Source of the DNA: Glycomyces tenuis DSM 44171
GTDB lineage: Bacteria; Actinomycetota; Actinomycetes; Mycobacteriales; Micromonosporaceae
Direction: 5' to 3'
Assembly (NCBI RefSeq): GCF_000427885.1
Contig: NZ_ATYW01000016.1
Coordinates: 124,135 to 188,134, forward strand
Length of the DNA: 64,000 nt
Of the stretch, positions 9,220 through 17,016 are shown in pieces. The position numbers were made by a program, and so were the translations under genes. Positions within the stretch are counted from its first letter, which is position 1; every line of letters starts with the position of its first letter. Under the pieces are notes generated by a model. That model had not been told where the DNA came from and did not search any database. It saw nothing but the letters and a program-made list of their open reading frames with translations.

Positions 9220-10155
9220 CTACTCGGTGGCGCGCACGCCCAGGACGAGCGCCACGGCCTCCTCGTACAGCCCAGGGGAGCCCCAGGAGCTGAAGGTGCA
9301 GATCATGGCCGGCTCCTCGCCGCGGTCGATCGCCAGGAAGCCCCAGTAGTCGGTCAAGTCGACCGCTTCGCCGTCGTTGTCGGCGGTCCAGGCGAACTCG
9401 GCCTCGGCCAGGTAGGCGGCGCGGCCGTCGATCACGTAGTGCGTGAAGGACTCCTCGCCCTGCTGGGCGATCTCGGCGCCCTCGGACTGGGCGCCGAGGT
9501 ACTGCTCCGAGGTGAGGTCGAAGGCCGTCTGGTAGTCGGTGAACTCGGGCAGCGGGGTCGCGCGCCGCTCGGCGTCGCCGCAGGTGTAGAAGGCCGGCAT
9601 GCCGTCCTCTCCGGTCTTCGACCAGGAGGAGCGGGACGGGTCGCTCGGGATCGGCTCCTCGGTCCACTCGGCGGGGTCGCCGACGGGCAGCCACAGGTCC
9701 TCTTCGTCGGTGATCGCGACGTAGTCGCCCGAGTCGGGGTCGAAGGGGCCGAGCCCTTCGGTGAGGTCGACCGCCTCGGGGTGGACGTTCGGGTCTTCAT
9801 CAGGCTCGGGGGACGCGGAGGGGGCCTCGCTGGTCTCCGAGGGCTCGGACGGCGAGCAGGCGAGCGGCACCTCCGCTCCCGCCGCCACCGCGCACGGCGG
9901 CGTCTCCTCCTCGCTGAGGACGATGAAGGCGGCCGTGCCGCCGCCGACCAGCACCACCAGGAGGGCCACCACGCCGAGGGCCAGGCCCACGGTCCGGCCG
10001 GTCCGGTTCGGGACGGGCGGCATCGGCGGCGGGGGCCCGTACGGCCCCGACGGGGCGCCGTAGGGGTTCGGGGGCGGGGCGCCGTGGGAGTACTGCCCGC
10101 CGGGGGCGCCCGGGGGCGGGTGCTGGGGGCCGTGGGGACCGGAGGGGTAGCTCAT
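9220..10155 (-). CDS. Membrane-anchored protein with proline-rich cytoplasmic tail
   Basis: A 311-residue protein of unknown function. The first 50 residues are Pro/Gly/Tyr-rich (SYPSGPHGPQHPPPG), as in many actinobacterial tail-anchored proteins. A single membrane helix at about residues 54-80 (VGLALGVVALLVVLVGGGTAAF) is followed by a Ser/Glu/Pro linker and an extracytoplasmic domain of about 180 residues with few cysteines. The topology suggests a surface-exposed C-terminal domain. The ATG at 10155 is preceded by GAGGG at very short spacing; an upstream in-frame ATG at 10179 has no ribosome site. It converges on the RNase D-like gene with a 3-bp gap. No catalytic motif is visible. Confidence 0.72.
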   Translation of the reverse strand: MSYPSGPHGPQHPPPGAPGGQYSHGAPPPNPYGAPSGPYGPPPPMPPVPNRTGRTVGLALGVVALLVVLVGGGTAAFIVLSEEETPPCAVAAGAEVPLACSPSEPSETSEAPSASPEPDEDPNVHPEAVDLTEGLGPFDPDSGDYVAITDEEDLWLPVGDPAEWTEEPIPSDPSRSSWSKTGEDGMPAFYTCGDAERRATPLPEFTDYQTAFDLTSEQYLGAQSEGAEIAQQGEESFTHYVIDGRAAYLAEAEFAWTADNDGEAVDLTDYWGFLAIDRGEEPAMICTFSSWGSPGLYEEAVALVLGVRATE

Positions 10156-10265
10156 ACCCTCACAGGATAGGGGTCCCATGCCAGCTCGGAGGGGTGCGGC
10201 CGACATGGTCGCGACGCGCCGCGTCGAGGCGTGCCGCGGCGGCCCCGCCGTGGCAGGGTGGGGGC

Positions 10266-10294
10266 GTGACATCGATCTTACTTGCGAGTAACAT
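10266..10294 (+). promoter_or_regulatory. fadAB promoter with embedded palindromic operator
   Basis: GTGACA (10266-10271) and TAACAT (10289-10294) are spaced by 17 nt and fit a SigA promoter. The 14-bp inverted repeat TTACTTGCGAGTAA (10278-10291) fills the spacer and overlaps the -10 box. This placement fits repression by a TetR-family fatty-acid regulator; the regulator is not in the window. Confidence 0.6.
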
Positions 10295-10329
10295 CGCGTG
10301 TGACGCCGCATACCCAAAGGAGGGCCAGC

Positions 10330-11520
10330 GTGAACGACACCATCCGCGATGTCGTCTTCGTCGACGGAGTGAGAACGCCGTTCGGCAAGGCGGGGAAACT
10401 CTACGAGGAGACCCGCGCAGACGACATGATCATCCGCTGCATCAGGACGCTGCTGCGCCGCAACCCGGAGCTGCCGCCTGAGCGAGTCGACGAGGTGGCC
10501 CTGGCGGCCACCACCCAGATCGGCGACCAGGGCCTCACGCTGGGACGGTCGGCGGCACTGCTGGCGGGCCTGCCCCGCTCGGTCCCCGGCTACTCGATCG
10601 ACCGCATGTGCGCCGGCGCGATGACCGCGGTGACCTCCGTGTCCTCCGCGATCGCCGCCCGCCAGTACGACGTGGCCATCGCCGGCGGCGTCGAGTCGAT
10701 GTCGAACCACCCCATGGGCGAGGGCGTCGACCCCAACCCGCGCATCGTCGCCGAGAAGCTGGTCGACACCGACGCGCTGGTCATGGGCAACACCGCCGAG
10801 AACCTGCACGATCTGTTCCCGGCCGTCACCAAGGAGCGCGCCGACGCCTACGCGGTGGGCACGCAGCGGCGCTACGCCGCCGCGCTCGAGAAGCTGAAGG
10901 CCGACTTCGCGACCATGGCCGCCCGCTCCAGCGAGGAGGGCTGGACCGTGGCCACGGCCGACCAGCTGCCGCGGCCCGAGACCACCATGGAGGGCCTGGC
11001 CGAGCTGCGCACGCCGTTCCGCCCGCACGGCAAGGTCACCGCGGGCACCGCCGCGCCGCTGACCGACGGCGCCACCGCCTGCCTCGTCGCCGACGCCGAG
11101 ACCGTCGCCGAGCTGGGCCTGGACGCCTCCATGAGGATGGTCGGCTTCGCCTTCGCCGGCGTCGACCCCGAGACCATGGGCGTCGGGCCGATCCCGTCCA
11201 CCGAGAAGGCCCTGGCCCGCGCCGGGCTCACCATCGACGACATCGGCCTCATCGAGATCAACGAGGCCTTCGCCGTCCAGGTCCTGGCCTTCCTCGACCA
11301 CTTCAAGATCGCCGACGACGACCCCCGCGTCAACCCGTGGGGCGGGGCGATCGCCATGGGCCACCCGCTGGCCTCCTCCGGCGTGCGGCTGATGACCCAG
11401 CTCGCGCGCGAGTTCGCCGAGCACCCTGAGGTGCGCTACGGCATCACCACCATGTGCGTCGGCCTCGGCCAGGGCGGCACGGTCATCTGGGAGAACCCGA
11501 ACTTCGAGGGAGAACAGTAA
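10330..11520 (+). CDS. fadA: Acetyl-CoA C-acyltransferase (3-ketoacyl-CoA thiolase)
   Basis: The thiolase cleaves 3-ketoacyl-CoA with CoA, releasing acetyl-CoA, as the last step of each beta-oxidation turn. The 396-residue length is standard. The nucleophile Cys94 sits in SIDRMCAGAM. Other active-site motifs are INEAFAVQVL, AMGHPLASSG with the histidine, and the second cysteine in TMCVGLGQGG. The GTG at 10330 has AAAGGAGG 9 nt upstream. Its stop codon overlaps the fadB start in TAATG, so the two subunits of the trifunctional complex are made together. Regulation is probably through the palindrome at 10278-10291. Confidence 0.96.
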   Translation: MNDTIRDVVFVDGVRTPFGKAGKLYEETRADDMIIRCIRTLLRRNPELPPERVDEVALAATTQIGDQGLTLGRSAALLAGLPRSVPGYSIDRMCAGAMTAVTSVSSAIAARQYDVAIAGGVESMSNHPMGEGVDPNPRIVAEKLVDTDALVMGNTAENLHDLFPAVTKERADAYAVGTQRRYAAALEKLKADFATMAARSSEEGWTVATADQLPRPETTMEGLAELRTPFRPHGKVTAGTAAPLTDGATACLVADAETVAELGLDASMRMVGFAFAGVDPETMGVGPIPSTEKALARAGLTIDDIGLIEINEAFAVQVLAFLDHFKIADDDPRVNPWGGAIAMGHPLASSGVRLMTQLAREFAEHPEVRYGITTMCVGLGQGGTVIWENPNFEGEQ

Positions 11521-13607
11521 TGAGCAGCTTCCCCGTCGACCTTCCCGAATTCCCCGACGAGGTCGTCACCGAGGCCTACGTCCGCTTCGTCGAGCCGCCC
11601 GGACTGGGCGGCCGGGCCGCGCTGATCACCCTCGACAACGGCTACGACCACACCAAGCCCACCTCGATGGGCCCGGCCGGGATGCGGAACCTGTGGGCCG
11701 CGCTCGACGAGGCGCTGGCCTCCGACGCGAAGTTCGTCGCCGTCACCGGCAAGCCGTTCATCTTCCTGGCCGGCGCCGACATCAAGATGATGCCGCTCCT
11801 GGAGAGCCGCGAGCAGGGCCTGGCGATGGCCCAGGCCGGGCACGTGCTCTACAAACGGCTCAAGGACGCCTCGGTGCCCACGTTCGCGTTCATCAACGGC
11901 ACGGCGCTCGGCGGCGGCATGGAGCTGGCGCTGCACTGCCACTACCGGACGGTGTCGGCCAGTGCCGTCGCGCTCGGGCTGCCGGAGGTCTCGATCGGGC
12001 TCATCCCCGGTTGGGGCGGCTCGCAGATCCTGCCGAACCTCATCGGGCCGGAGGCGGCCGCGCAGGTCATCATCGGCAACCCGCTCAACCAGAACAAGAT
12101 GCTGCGCGGCCCCGACCTGACGAAGCTCGGCATCGCCGACGCGCAGTTCGAGGCGGCCGACTTCATCGAGGAGTCCGTGGCGTGGGCGACGGCCGTGGTC
12201 AACGGCGAGATCGCCGTGGAACGGCCCGAGATCGACCGCGGCGAGTCCTGGCAGGCGGTCGTGGCCGGGGCGCGCAAGCTGGTCGACGAGAAGATCCACA
12301 ACGCCTCCCCGGCGGCGATGAAGGCCCTCGACCTGCTGGAACTGGCGCGCACCGCCAGTTTCGAGGAGGGCTCGCTCGCCGAGGACGAGGCGCTCGCCGA
12401 CCTGGAGATGGCGCCGGAGTTCAAGACGAGCCTGTACGCGTTCAACCTCGTCCGGCAGCTCGGCAAACGCCCCGAGGGCGCCCCGAGCCCGGGCCTGGCC
12501 AAGGAGATCGGCAAGGTCGGCGTCGTCGGCGCCGGGCTCATGGCCGGGCAGATCGCGCTCATGTTCGCCCGCAGGCTCGAGGTCCCGGTCGTCATGACCG
12601 ACCTCGACGCCGAGCGGGCCGAGCGGGGCCTGGAGTACGTGCGCGGCGAGATCGACAAGCTCGAGGCGAAGGGCCGGGCCTCGCGGCTCAAGGCCGCGAA
12701 GCTGCGCTCGCTCGTGTCGGCCAGTGCCGACAAGGGCGTCTACGCCGACTGCGACCTGGTCATCGAGGCCGTGTTCGAGGAGCTGAAGGTCAAGCAGGCG
12801 GTGTTCGCCGAGGTCGAGCAGGTCGTCTCCGAGGAGTGCCTGCTGGTCACCAACACCTCGGGCCTGTCGGTCACGGCAATGGCCTCGAAGCTGGCCCGCC
12901 CCGAGCGGCTGGTGGGGATGCACTTCTTCAACCCGGTGGCGGTCATGCCGCTGGTGGAGGTCATCGCGACCTCCTCGACCGACGAGGAGACGCTCGCGAC
13001 GGCGTACGCGGTGGCGAAGCAGCTGAAGAAGACCGCGGTCGGCTCGGCCGACCGCCCGGCGTTCATCGTCAACCGGCTCCTGGGCCGGATGCTGGCCGAG
13101 GTCACCGGCGCGGTGGACGAGGGCACGCCGGTCGAGGTCGCGGACGTGGCGCTCGACCGGCTGGGCCTGCCGATGCGGCCGTTCGCGCTGCTGGAGCTGG
13201 TCGGCCTCCAGGTCGCCTGGCACCTGTGCGCGCACCTCAACGAGGACCTGGGGCCGCGCTTCCCCCTCTCGGCGAACCTGCGGCGCCTGGCCGAGGCCGA
13301 GGTGCCCGTGTTCGATCCCGAGGCGAAGGGCAGGGGGCGGCTGACCGAGGCCGGGAGGGCGCTCCTGGAGTTCGGCGACAAGGCCTCGACGGCCGGGGAG
13401 GTCGAGCACCGGGTCCTGGCGGGCCTGGCCGAGGAGGTCGCCCTGATGCTCGACGAGGGCGTGGTGCCCGGGCCGCGGCAGATCGACCTGGCGATGATCC
13501 TGGGCGCGGGCTTCCCGTTCTGGCTCGGCGGCCTCACGCCGTACCTCGACCGGGCGGGGATTTCGACCGAGGTGTCCGGAAAACCGTTCGCGGCCATGCG
13601 TGAGTGA
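11520..13607 (+). CDS. fadB: Fatty-acid oxidation alpha subunit: enoyl-CoA hydratase / 3-hydroxyacyl-CoA dehydrogenase
   Basis: A bifunctional beta-oxidation enzyme of 695 residues. The N-terminal 200 residues are a crotonase domain (GTALGGGMELALHC oxyanion region; LPEVSIGLIPGWGGSQ with the catalytic-loop glutamate). Residues about 335-510 are an NAD-binding 3-hydroxyacyl-CoA dehydrogenase domain (VGVVGAGLMAGQIA, the dehydrogenase motif MHFFNPV), followed by the C-terminal helical domain containing VNRLLGRMLAE. It should work with FadA as a complex in the cytoplasm. The ATG shares one base with the fadA stop. A strong hairpin follows at 13629-13670. Confidence 0.95.
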   Translation: MSSFPVDLPEFPDEVVTEAYVRFVEPPGLGGRAALITLDNGYDHTKPTSMGPAGMRNLWAALDEALASDAKFVAVTGKPFIFLAGADIKMMPLLESREQGLAMAQAGHVLYKRLKDASVPTFAFINGTALGGGMELALHCHYRTVSASAVALGLPEVSIGLIPGWGGSQILPNLIGPEAAAQVIIGNPLNQNKMLRGPDLTKLGIADAQFEAADFIEESVAWATAVVNGEIAVERPEIDRGESWQAVVAGARKLVDEKIHNASPAAMKALDLLELARTASFEEGSLAEDEALADLEMAPEFKTSLYAFNLVRQLGKRPEGAPSPGLAKEIGKVGVVGAGLMAGQIALMFARRLEVPVVMTDLDAERAERGLEYVRGEIDKLEAKGRASRLKAAKLRSLVSASADKGVYADCDLVIEAVFEELKVKQAVFAEVEQVVSEECLLVTNTSGLSVTAMASKLARPERLVGMHFFNPVAVMPLVEVIATSSTDEETLATAYAVAKQLKKTAVGSADRPAFIVNRLLGRMLAEVTGAVDEGTPVEVADVALDRLGLPMRPFALLELVGLQVAWHLCAHLNEDLGPRFPLSANLRRLAEAEVPVFDPEAKGRGRLTEAGRALLEFGDKASTAGEVEHRVLAGLAEEVALMLDEGVVPGPRQIDLAMILGAGFPFWLGGLTPYLDRAGISTEVSGKPFAAMRE

Positions 13608-13628
13608 CCACGGTCACATTATCCTTCA

Positions 13629-13670
13629 GTCGAGCTTGGACTCATCCCAATGGACGAGTCCGAGCTCGAC
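13629..13670 (+). terminator. Long hairpin downstream of fadB
   Basis: Two 18-nt arms (13629-13646 and 13653-13670) pair with one G-U and one A-C mismatch around a 6-nt loop, 22 nt after the fadB stop. No U-run follows. It is the likely end of the fadAB transcript. Confidence 0.6.
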
Positions 13671-13720
13671 CCTTATGAGCCGCAAAACCGCTGATATCGT
13701 TCACAGCCGGCACCTAAACG

Positions 13721-13806
13721 GACGCAATGGCTGAGAGCGTCGGTATCGGGAGAACCGCACAAGCCGGATAGGAGACTACGGAACCGCTCCCACTTCCTTG
13801 CATACC
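13721..13806 (+). ncRNA. Candidate structured RNA upstream of a cell-wall hydrolase-like gene
   Basis: The spacer between fadB and the lysozyme-like gene holds nested pairings. GACGC pairs with GCGTC (13721-13725 with 13737-13741). GGTAT pairs with ATACC (13742-13746 with 13802-13806), enclosing GGGAG with CTCCC (13748-13752 with 13787-13791). Inside is a hairpin CCG..TAG-GAGA-CTA-CGG (13764-13781). The segment GGTATCGGGAGAACCGC resembles part of the c-di-AMP (ydaO) riboswitch, which often precedes actinobacterial wall-hydrolase genes, but the CAGCTAAC and GGGTGAATC hallmarks are missing. A good promoter lies downstream of the structure, so a leader role is uncertain. Confidence 0.35.
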
Positions 13807-13821
13807 AGCGAGTAGCGCACT

Positions 13822-13849
13822 TTGACCTGCGGGTTCATCTCCCTATGGT
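13822..13849 (+). promoter_or_regulatory. SigA-type promoter for a leaderless transcript
   Basis: TTGACC (13822-13827) and TATGGT (13844-13849) are separated by 16 nt. The GTG start at 13856 follows the -10 box by 6 nt, so transcription should begin at the start codon itself. Confidence 0.7.
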
Positions 13850-13855
13850 TGTCGG

Positions 13856-14980
13856 GTGCAATTTCGCGACACGATCCAAGGCGCGACCGGCTTCGCCCGG
13901 AGTGCCGCCATTGCCACCGGCAATCGAGTGAAATCACTGACCTCTCAACTGACCGAACGCCTCAGCCCCTGGATGACCGTGCTGGCCGGACTCGCCTCCG
14001 CCGGCTTCGGCATCCTCCAGAGCACCGTCGCCACCGCCATCGAGCGGATGGAGCCGCTGGTGTCCCGCGTGGCCGAGTTCCTCCGGCCGTGGATCGCCCG
14101 GCTCGCCGAGCGCCTCGCGCCGTGGAAGGCCCTGGTGAAGGACGTCGCGGCCGTGGTCGCCGACGCCACCCGGACCGCCTACGAGGCCGCCGCCGAGCGC
14201 GTGCGCCCCGTGGTCGCCCGCGGGTACGAGGCCGCCGCCGCGCGCGTGCGTCCGCTGGTCACCCGCGTGACCGACCGCTTCGGCGTGCGGATGACCGTCG
14301 TCGGCGCCGCCACCGCGATCTTCGTCGGCTCCACCGGCAGCACCGCGTGGGCCATCACCTCGATGGAGGGCCCCGCCGGGACCCCCGCCGAGCAGGACGC
14401 GCACACCGTCACCGTCGCCGAGTCCATCGCCGGCGTCTCCGAGGACGCCTCCACCACGGCCGAGCAGCTCGCCGCGGCCCAGGAGGAGGCTCAGGCCGAA
14501 GCCGAGGCCGCCGCGGCCGAGGAGCCCGCCGAGCCCGAGCGGGTCGGCGGCCTCAGCGAGCTCCAGATGGCCAACGCCATCGCCATCGTCGAGGCCGGCG
14601 ACGAGCGCGGCCTGGACCGCCAGGCGTGGGCCGTCGCGCTCGCCACGGCCATGCAGGAGTCCAAGTTCAGGAACTACGCGAACGTGAACGTCCCTGAGTC
14701 CTACGACTACCCGTACCAGGCCGAGGGCTCCGACCACGACTCGGTCGGCCTGTTCCAGCAGCGGCCGTCCTCGGGTTGGGGCTCGGTCGAGGAGCTCATG
14801 GACCCGAAGACCTCGGCGGACAAGTTCTACAACTCGCTGGAGAACGTCAACGGCTGGAAGGACATGCCCGTCACCGTGGCCGCCCAGACCGTGCAGGTCT
14901 CGGCCTTCCCCGACGCGTACGCGCAGTGGGAGGGCCTGGCCTGGGAGATCGTCGAGTCCTACGAGGCCGCCAACTCCTGA
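13856..14980 (+). CDS. Membrane-associated lysozyme-like (transglycosylase-fold) protein, paralogue 1
   Basis: A 374-residue protein. The first 140 residues are a string of amphipathic helices that include two copies of a YEAAAxRVRPxVxR unit (about residues 102-135). A hydrophobic segment follows (MTVVGAATAIFVGSTGSTAWAI), then an Ala/Glu-rich linker. The C-terminal 140 residues form a domain shared with the gene at 15332: MANAIAIVEAGDERGLDR, AVALATAMQESKF, DSVGLFQQRPSSGWG and SAFPDAYAQWE. The Glu in AMQESK and the GLFQQR motif recall goose-type lysozyme and soluble transglycosylase folds, so cell-wall cleavage is inferred. Such proteins are common and often unnamed in actinomycetes. The GTG start is probably leaderless. 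Confidence 0.82.
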   Translation: MQFRDTIQGATGFARSAAIATGNRVKSLTSQLTERLSPWMTVLAGLASAGFGILQSTVATAIERMEPLVSRVAEFLRPWIARLAERLAPWKALVKDVAAVVADATRTAYEAAAERVRPVVARGYEAAAARVRPLVTRVTDRFGVRMTVVGAATAIFVGSTGSTAWAITSMEGPAGTPAEQDAHTVTVAESIAGVSEDASTTAEQLAAAQEEAQAEAEAAAAEEPAEPERVGGLSELQMANAIAIVEAGDERGLDRQAWAVALATAMQESKFRNYANVNVPESYDYPYQAEGSDHDSVGLFQQRPSSGWGSVEELMDPKTSADKFYNSLENVNGWKDMPVTVAAQTVQVSAFPDAYAQWEGLAWEIVESYEAANS

Positions 14981-15331
14981 TGTAGAGAAAGACTCCTTTC
15001 CACCTCCCGATGGAACGGGCCCCGCTGCGGCGGGGCCCGTTCCGCTTCCCCCTATCCGACACGTTCCGTCACCGATCAACGACTCCGCCGACATGATCAC
15101 GAACACACCACACATTCGGTGCTTTCGGGGTCCGTCGCGGGACAACGCTTGCTCATCCGTTCGGACGAGACGTCCACCGCAAGATCGTGGGAGCGCACAT
15201 CGTTGCCGCGATAGCACGCGTTCCCGGCGAAAGGGGCACTTCCCCCATCGGGTGAGCACAGTCCCCCGTCCGGGCGGCGTCGCCCTCGCTGTCCGTCCGA
15301 GCTGGTCTTTCGCACTTCTAGCCTTGCGCGA
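14981..15331. other. 351-bp spacer between the two lysozyme-like genes
   Basis: It holds the terminator at 15012-15043 and, at its end, TAGCCT (15319-15324), a possible -10 box 7 nt before the next start codon. A small hairpin CTCATCCG/CGGACGAG lies at about 15152-15169. I see no gene or recognised RNA in the rest. Confidence 0.5.
15012..15043 (+). terminator. Perfect 14-bp hairpin terminator
   Basis: GGAACGGGCCCCGC (15012-15025) and GCGGGGCCCGTTCC (15030-15043) pair perfectly around TGCG, 31 nt after the stop of the first lysozyme-like gene. Confidence 0.85.
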
Positions 15332-16135
15332 ATGCGGAAGCACTCCCATCCTCCCGAAACCGAGACGAGCAGCGGGCACGGCCGCGGCGACGAGATCGGC
15401 GTCAAGCCGGGCCGCCATCTCAGGGGCCCCTCCGCGGCGAGCCGCCTCGGCGTCGCCGGGGTCGCCGCCCTCATCGCCGTGGCCTCCGCCGCCGCCGCGG
15501 CCGGCACGATCGCCGGGTCCGACGGCCGCACGCCCCAGGAGCGCACGGCCGAGCGCATCGTCGCCGAGGCGATCGGCGCCGAGCCCGACTGGGACGCCGT
15601 CGCGCCGATGCCGAGCATCCTCCCGCAGGGCCTCGTGGCCTCGGCCCCCGAACCGGTGAAGACCAGGACCGAGATCGGCCCGGCGCTCGACCGCGACGCC
15701 GCTCCCGTCGAAGGCGTCGACGCCGCGCAGATGGCCAACGCGATCACGATCATCGAGGCCGGCATGGACCGCGGCCTCGGCGAGCGCGCCTGGGCCGTGG
15801 CCCTGGCGACGGCCATGCAGGAGGCCAAGCTCTACAACGCCGCCAATCCGGCGGTGCCCGAGTCGTACGAGCACGACTGGGAGGTCGAGTACGCCGACCA
15901 CGACTCGGTCGGCCTGTTCCAGCAGCGGCCCTCGATGGGCTGGGGCACGGTCGCCGAGCTCATGGACCCGGCGACCTCGGCGGACAAGTTCTACGGCACG
16001 CTCGAGGGCGTCTCGGGCTGGGAGGACATGTCCATCGCGGGCGCCGCGCAGGCCGTCCAGGTCTCGGCCTTCCCCGACTACTACGCGCAGTGGGAGGACC
16101 TGGCCTGGCGGATCATCGACCGGGCGGTGCGGTAG
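15332..16135 (+). CDS. Secreted lysozyme-like (transglycosylase-fold) protein, paralogue 2
   Basis: A 267-residue paralogue of the gene at 13856. It has a charged N-terminus, one hydrophobic segment (residues 37-60, RLGVAGVAALIAVASAAAAAG) acting as signal or anchor, a linker, and the same C-terminal domain from about residue 130: MANAITIIEAGMDRGL, AVALATAMQEAKL, DSVGLFQQRPSMGWG and SAFPDYYAQWE. The putative acidic catalytic residue is the Glu in AMQEAK. It lacks the helical N-terminal extension of its neighbour. The ATG at 15332 follows TAGCCT by 7 nt, suggesting a leaderless transcript with its own promoter. It is convergent with the reductase gene, 6 bp away. Confidence 0.82.
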   Translation: MRKHSHPPETETSSGHGRGDEIGVKPGRHLRGPSAASRLGVAGVAALIAVASAAAAAGTIAGSDGRTPQERTAERIVAEAIGAEPDWDAVAPMPSILPQGLVASAPEPVKTRTEIGPALDRDAAPVEGVDAAQMANAITIIEAGMDRGLGERAWAVALATAMQEAKLYNAANPAVPESYEHDWEVEYADHDSVGLFQQRPSMGWGTVAELMDPATSADKFYGTLEGVSGWEDMSIAGAAQAVQVSAFPDYYAQWEDLAWRIIDRAVR

Positions 16136-16141
16136 CGGGCC

Positions 16142-16813
16142 TCAGCGCACGACCTTGAAGTTGAACTCGGCGGTGCCGAACGCCCCGAACAGGCGCAGCC
16201 ACAGCGGCAGGACCATCTCGGCGCCGCGCGCGGTGGTGATGTCGCCGAGGTCGACGACGTCGGTGTGGCCCATCTGCTCCAGCAGATCGGCGACGGTCCG
16301 CTTCGCGTCGGGGTCGTCGCCGGAGACGAACACCGAGTGGTCCCCGCCGGCCAGCCGCCGCGGGTCGGCCATGAGCGAGGCGTTCATCGTGTTGAGCGTC
16401 TTGACCACCAGCGCCTCGGGGAAGGCCCGCTGGATCCGCTCGCCGAGCGAGTCGGTGTCCTTGACCGACAGCGTCGGCGGGAGCCCGCCGGAGAAGTCGA
16501 GCGGGTTCGAGACGTCGATCAGGACCTTCCCGGCCAGGTTGCCCTCGCCCGCCGCGCCGAGGACCTCGATCGCGGCCTGCCCGGAGGCGGCGTTGACGTT
16601 CAGCTCCGATCCGGCCGCGGCGTCGGCGAAGGAGGCCAGACCGACGGCGGGGTTCGCGCGGGCCCACGCGGTGTAGGACTCGCCCTGCTCGGGCTCGCGG
16701 GCCAGGGTGGACGCGACGTCGCGGGTGCCGACGGTCACGTCGTGGCCGAGCTCGGCGAACCGCCCGGCCAGCGCGCGGCCGACCGTGCCGGTGCCCATCA
16801 CTGCGATCTTCAT
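16142..16813 (-). CDS. NADPH-dependent F420 reductase-like oxidoreductase
   Basis: A 223-residue Rossmann-fold protein of the F420-dependent NADP reductase family (NADP oxidoreductase, coenzyme F420-dependent). The N-terminus carries the nucleotide-binding loop IAVMGTGTVGRALAGRF, followed by HDVTVGTRD, which would contact the NADP phosphate. LIDVSNPLDFSGG and VVKTLNTMNASLM are typical family motifs. It could transfer hydride between NADPH and F420, or act on another substrate, as many actinobacterial members are uncharacterised. The ATG at 16813 has GAAGGG upstream. It is divergent from the large membrane protein gene at 17017. Confidence 0.85.
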   Translation of the reverse strand: MKIAVMGTGTVGRALAGRFAELGHDVTVGTRDVASTLAREPEQGESYTAWARANPAVGLASFADAAAGSELNVNAASGQAAIEVLGAAGEGNLAGKVLIDVSNPLDFSGGLPPTLSVKDTDSLGERIQRAFPEALVVKTLNTMNASLMADPRRLAGGDHSVFVSGDDPDAKRTVADLLEQMGHTDVVDLGDITTARGAEMVLPLWLRLFGAFGTAEFNFKVVR

Positions 16814-16889
16814 TGTTGTTGCCCTTCGGGAGTGCGAGGAGGAGTGACCAATGTCGATTGAAGCAGACGGCGGCGAGCAGGCGACAGGG

Positions 16890-16910
16890 CCGTTTGGAGG
16901 AATCCACGAA
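16890..16910 (+). promoter_or_regulatory. 21-bp upstream motif, copy 1
   Basis: CCGTTTGGAGGAATCCACGAA lies 106 bp before the large membrane protein gene at 17017. The same motif with one change recurs at 19349-19369, 103 bp before its paralogue. A conserved regulatory site is inferred. Confidence 0.5.
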
Positions 16911-17016
16911 ATATCCGCGCCGGTGCGGTTCGGGAGCGCCCGGGTGTTGTGACACCCCGACAAATCATGTCCGGTTTGTCTGTTCCGGGATTTGCCATGA
17001 ACCGGACACTGACAGT

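Noticed and set aside
13727-13780. TPP riboswitch, because of GGCTGAGAG
   Set aside because: Only the short CTGAGA string fits; the ACCCTTTGAACCTGAT and AGGGA parts are absent and the downstream gene is unrelated to thiamine.
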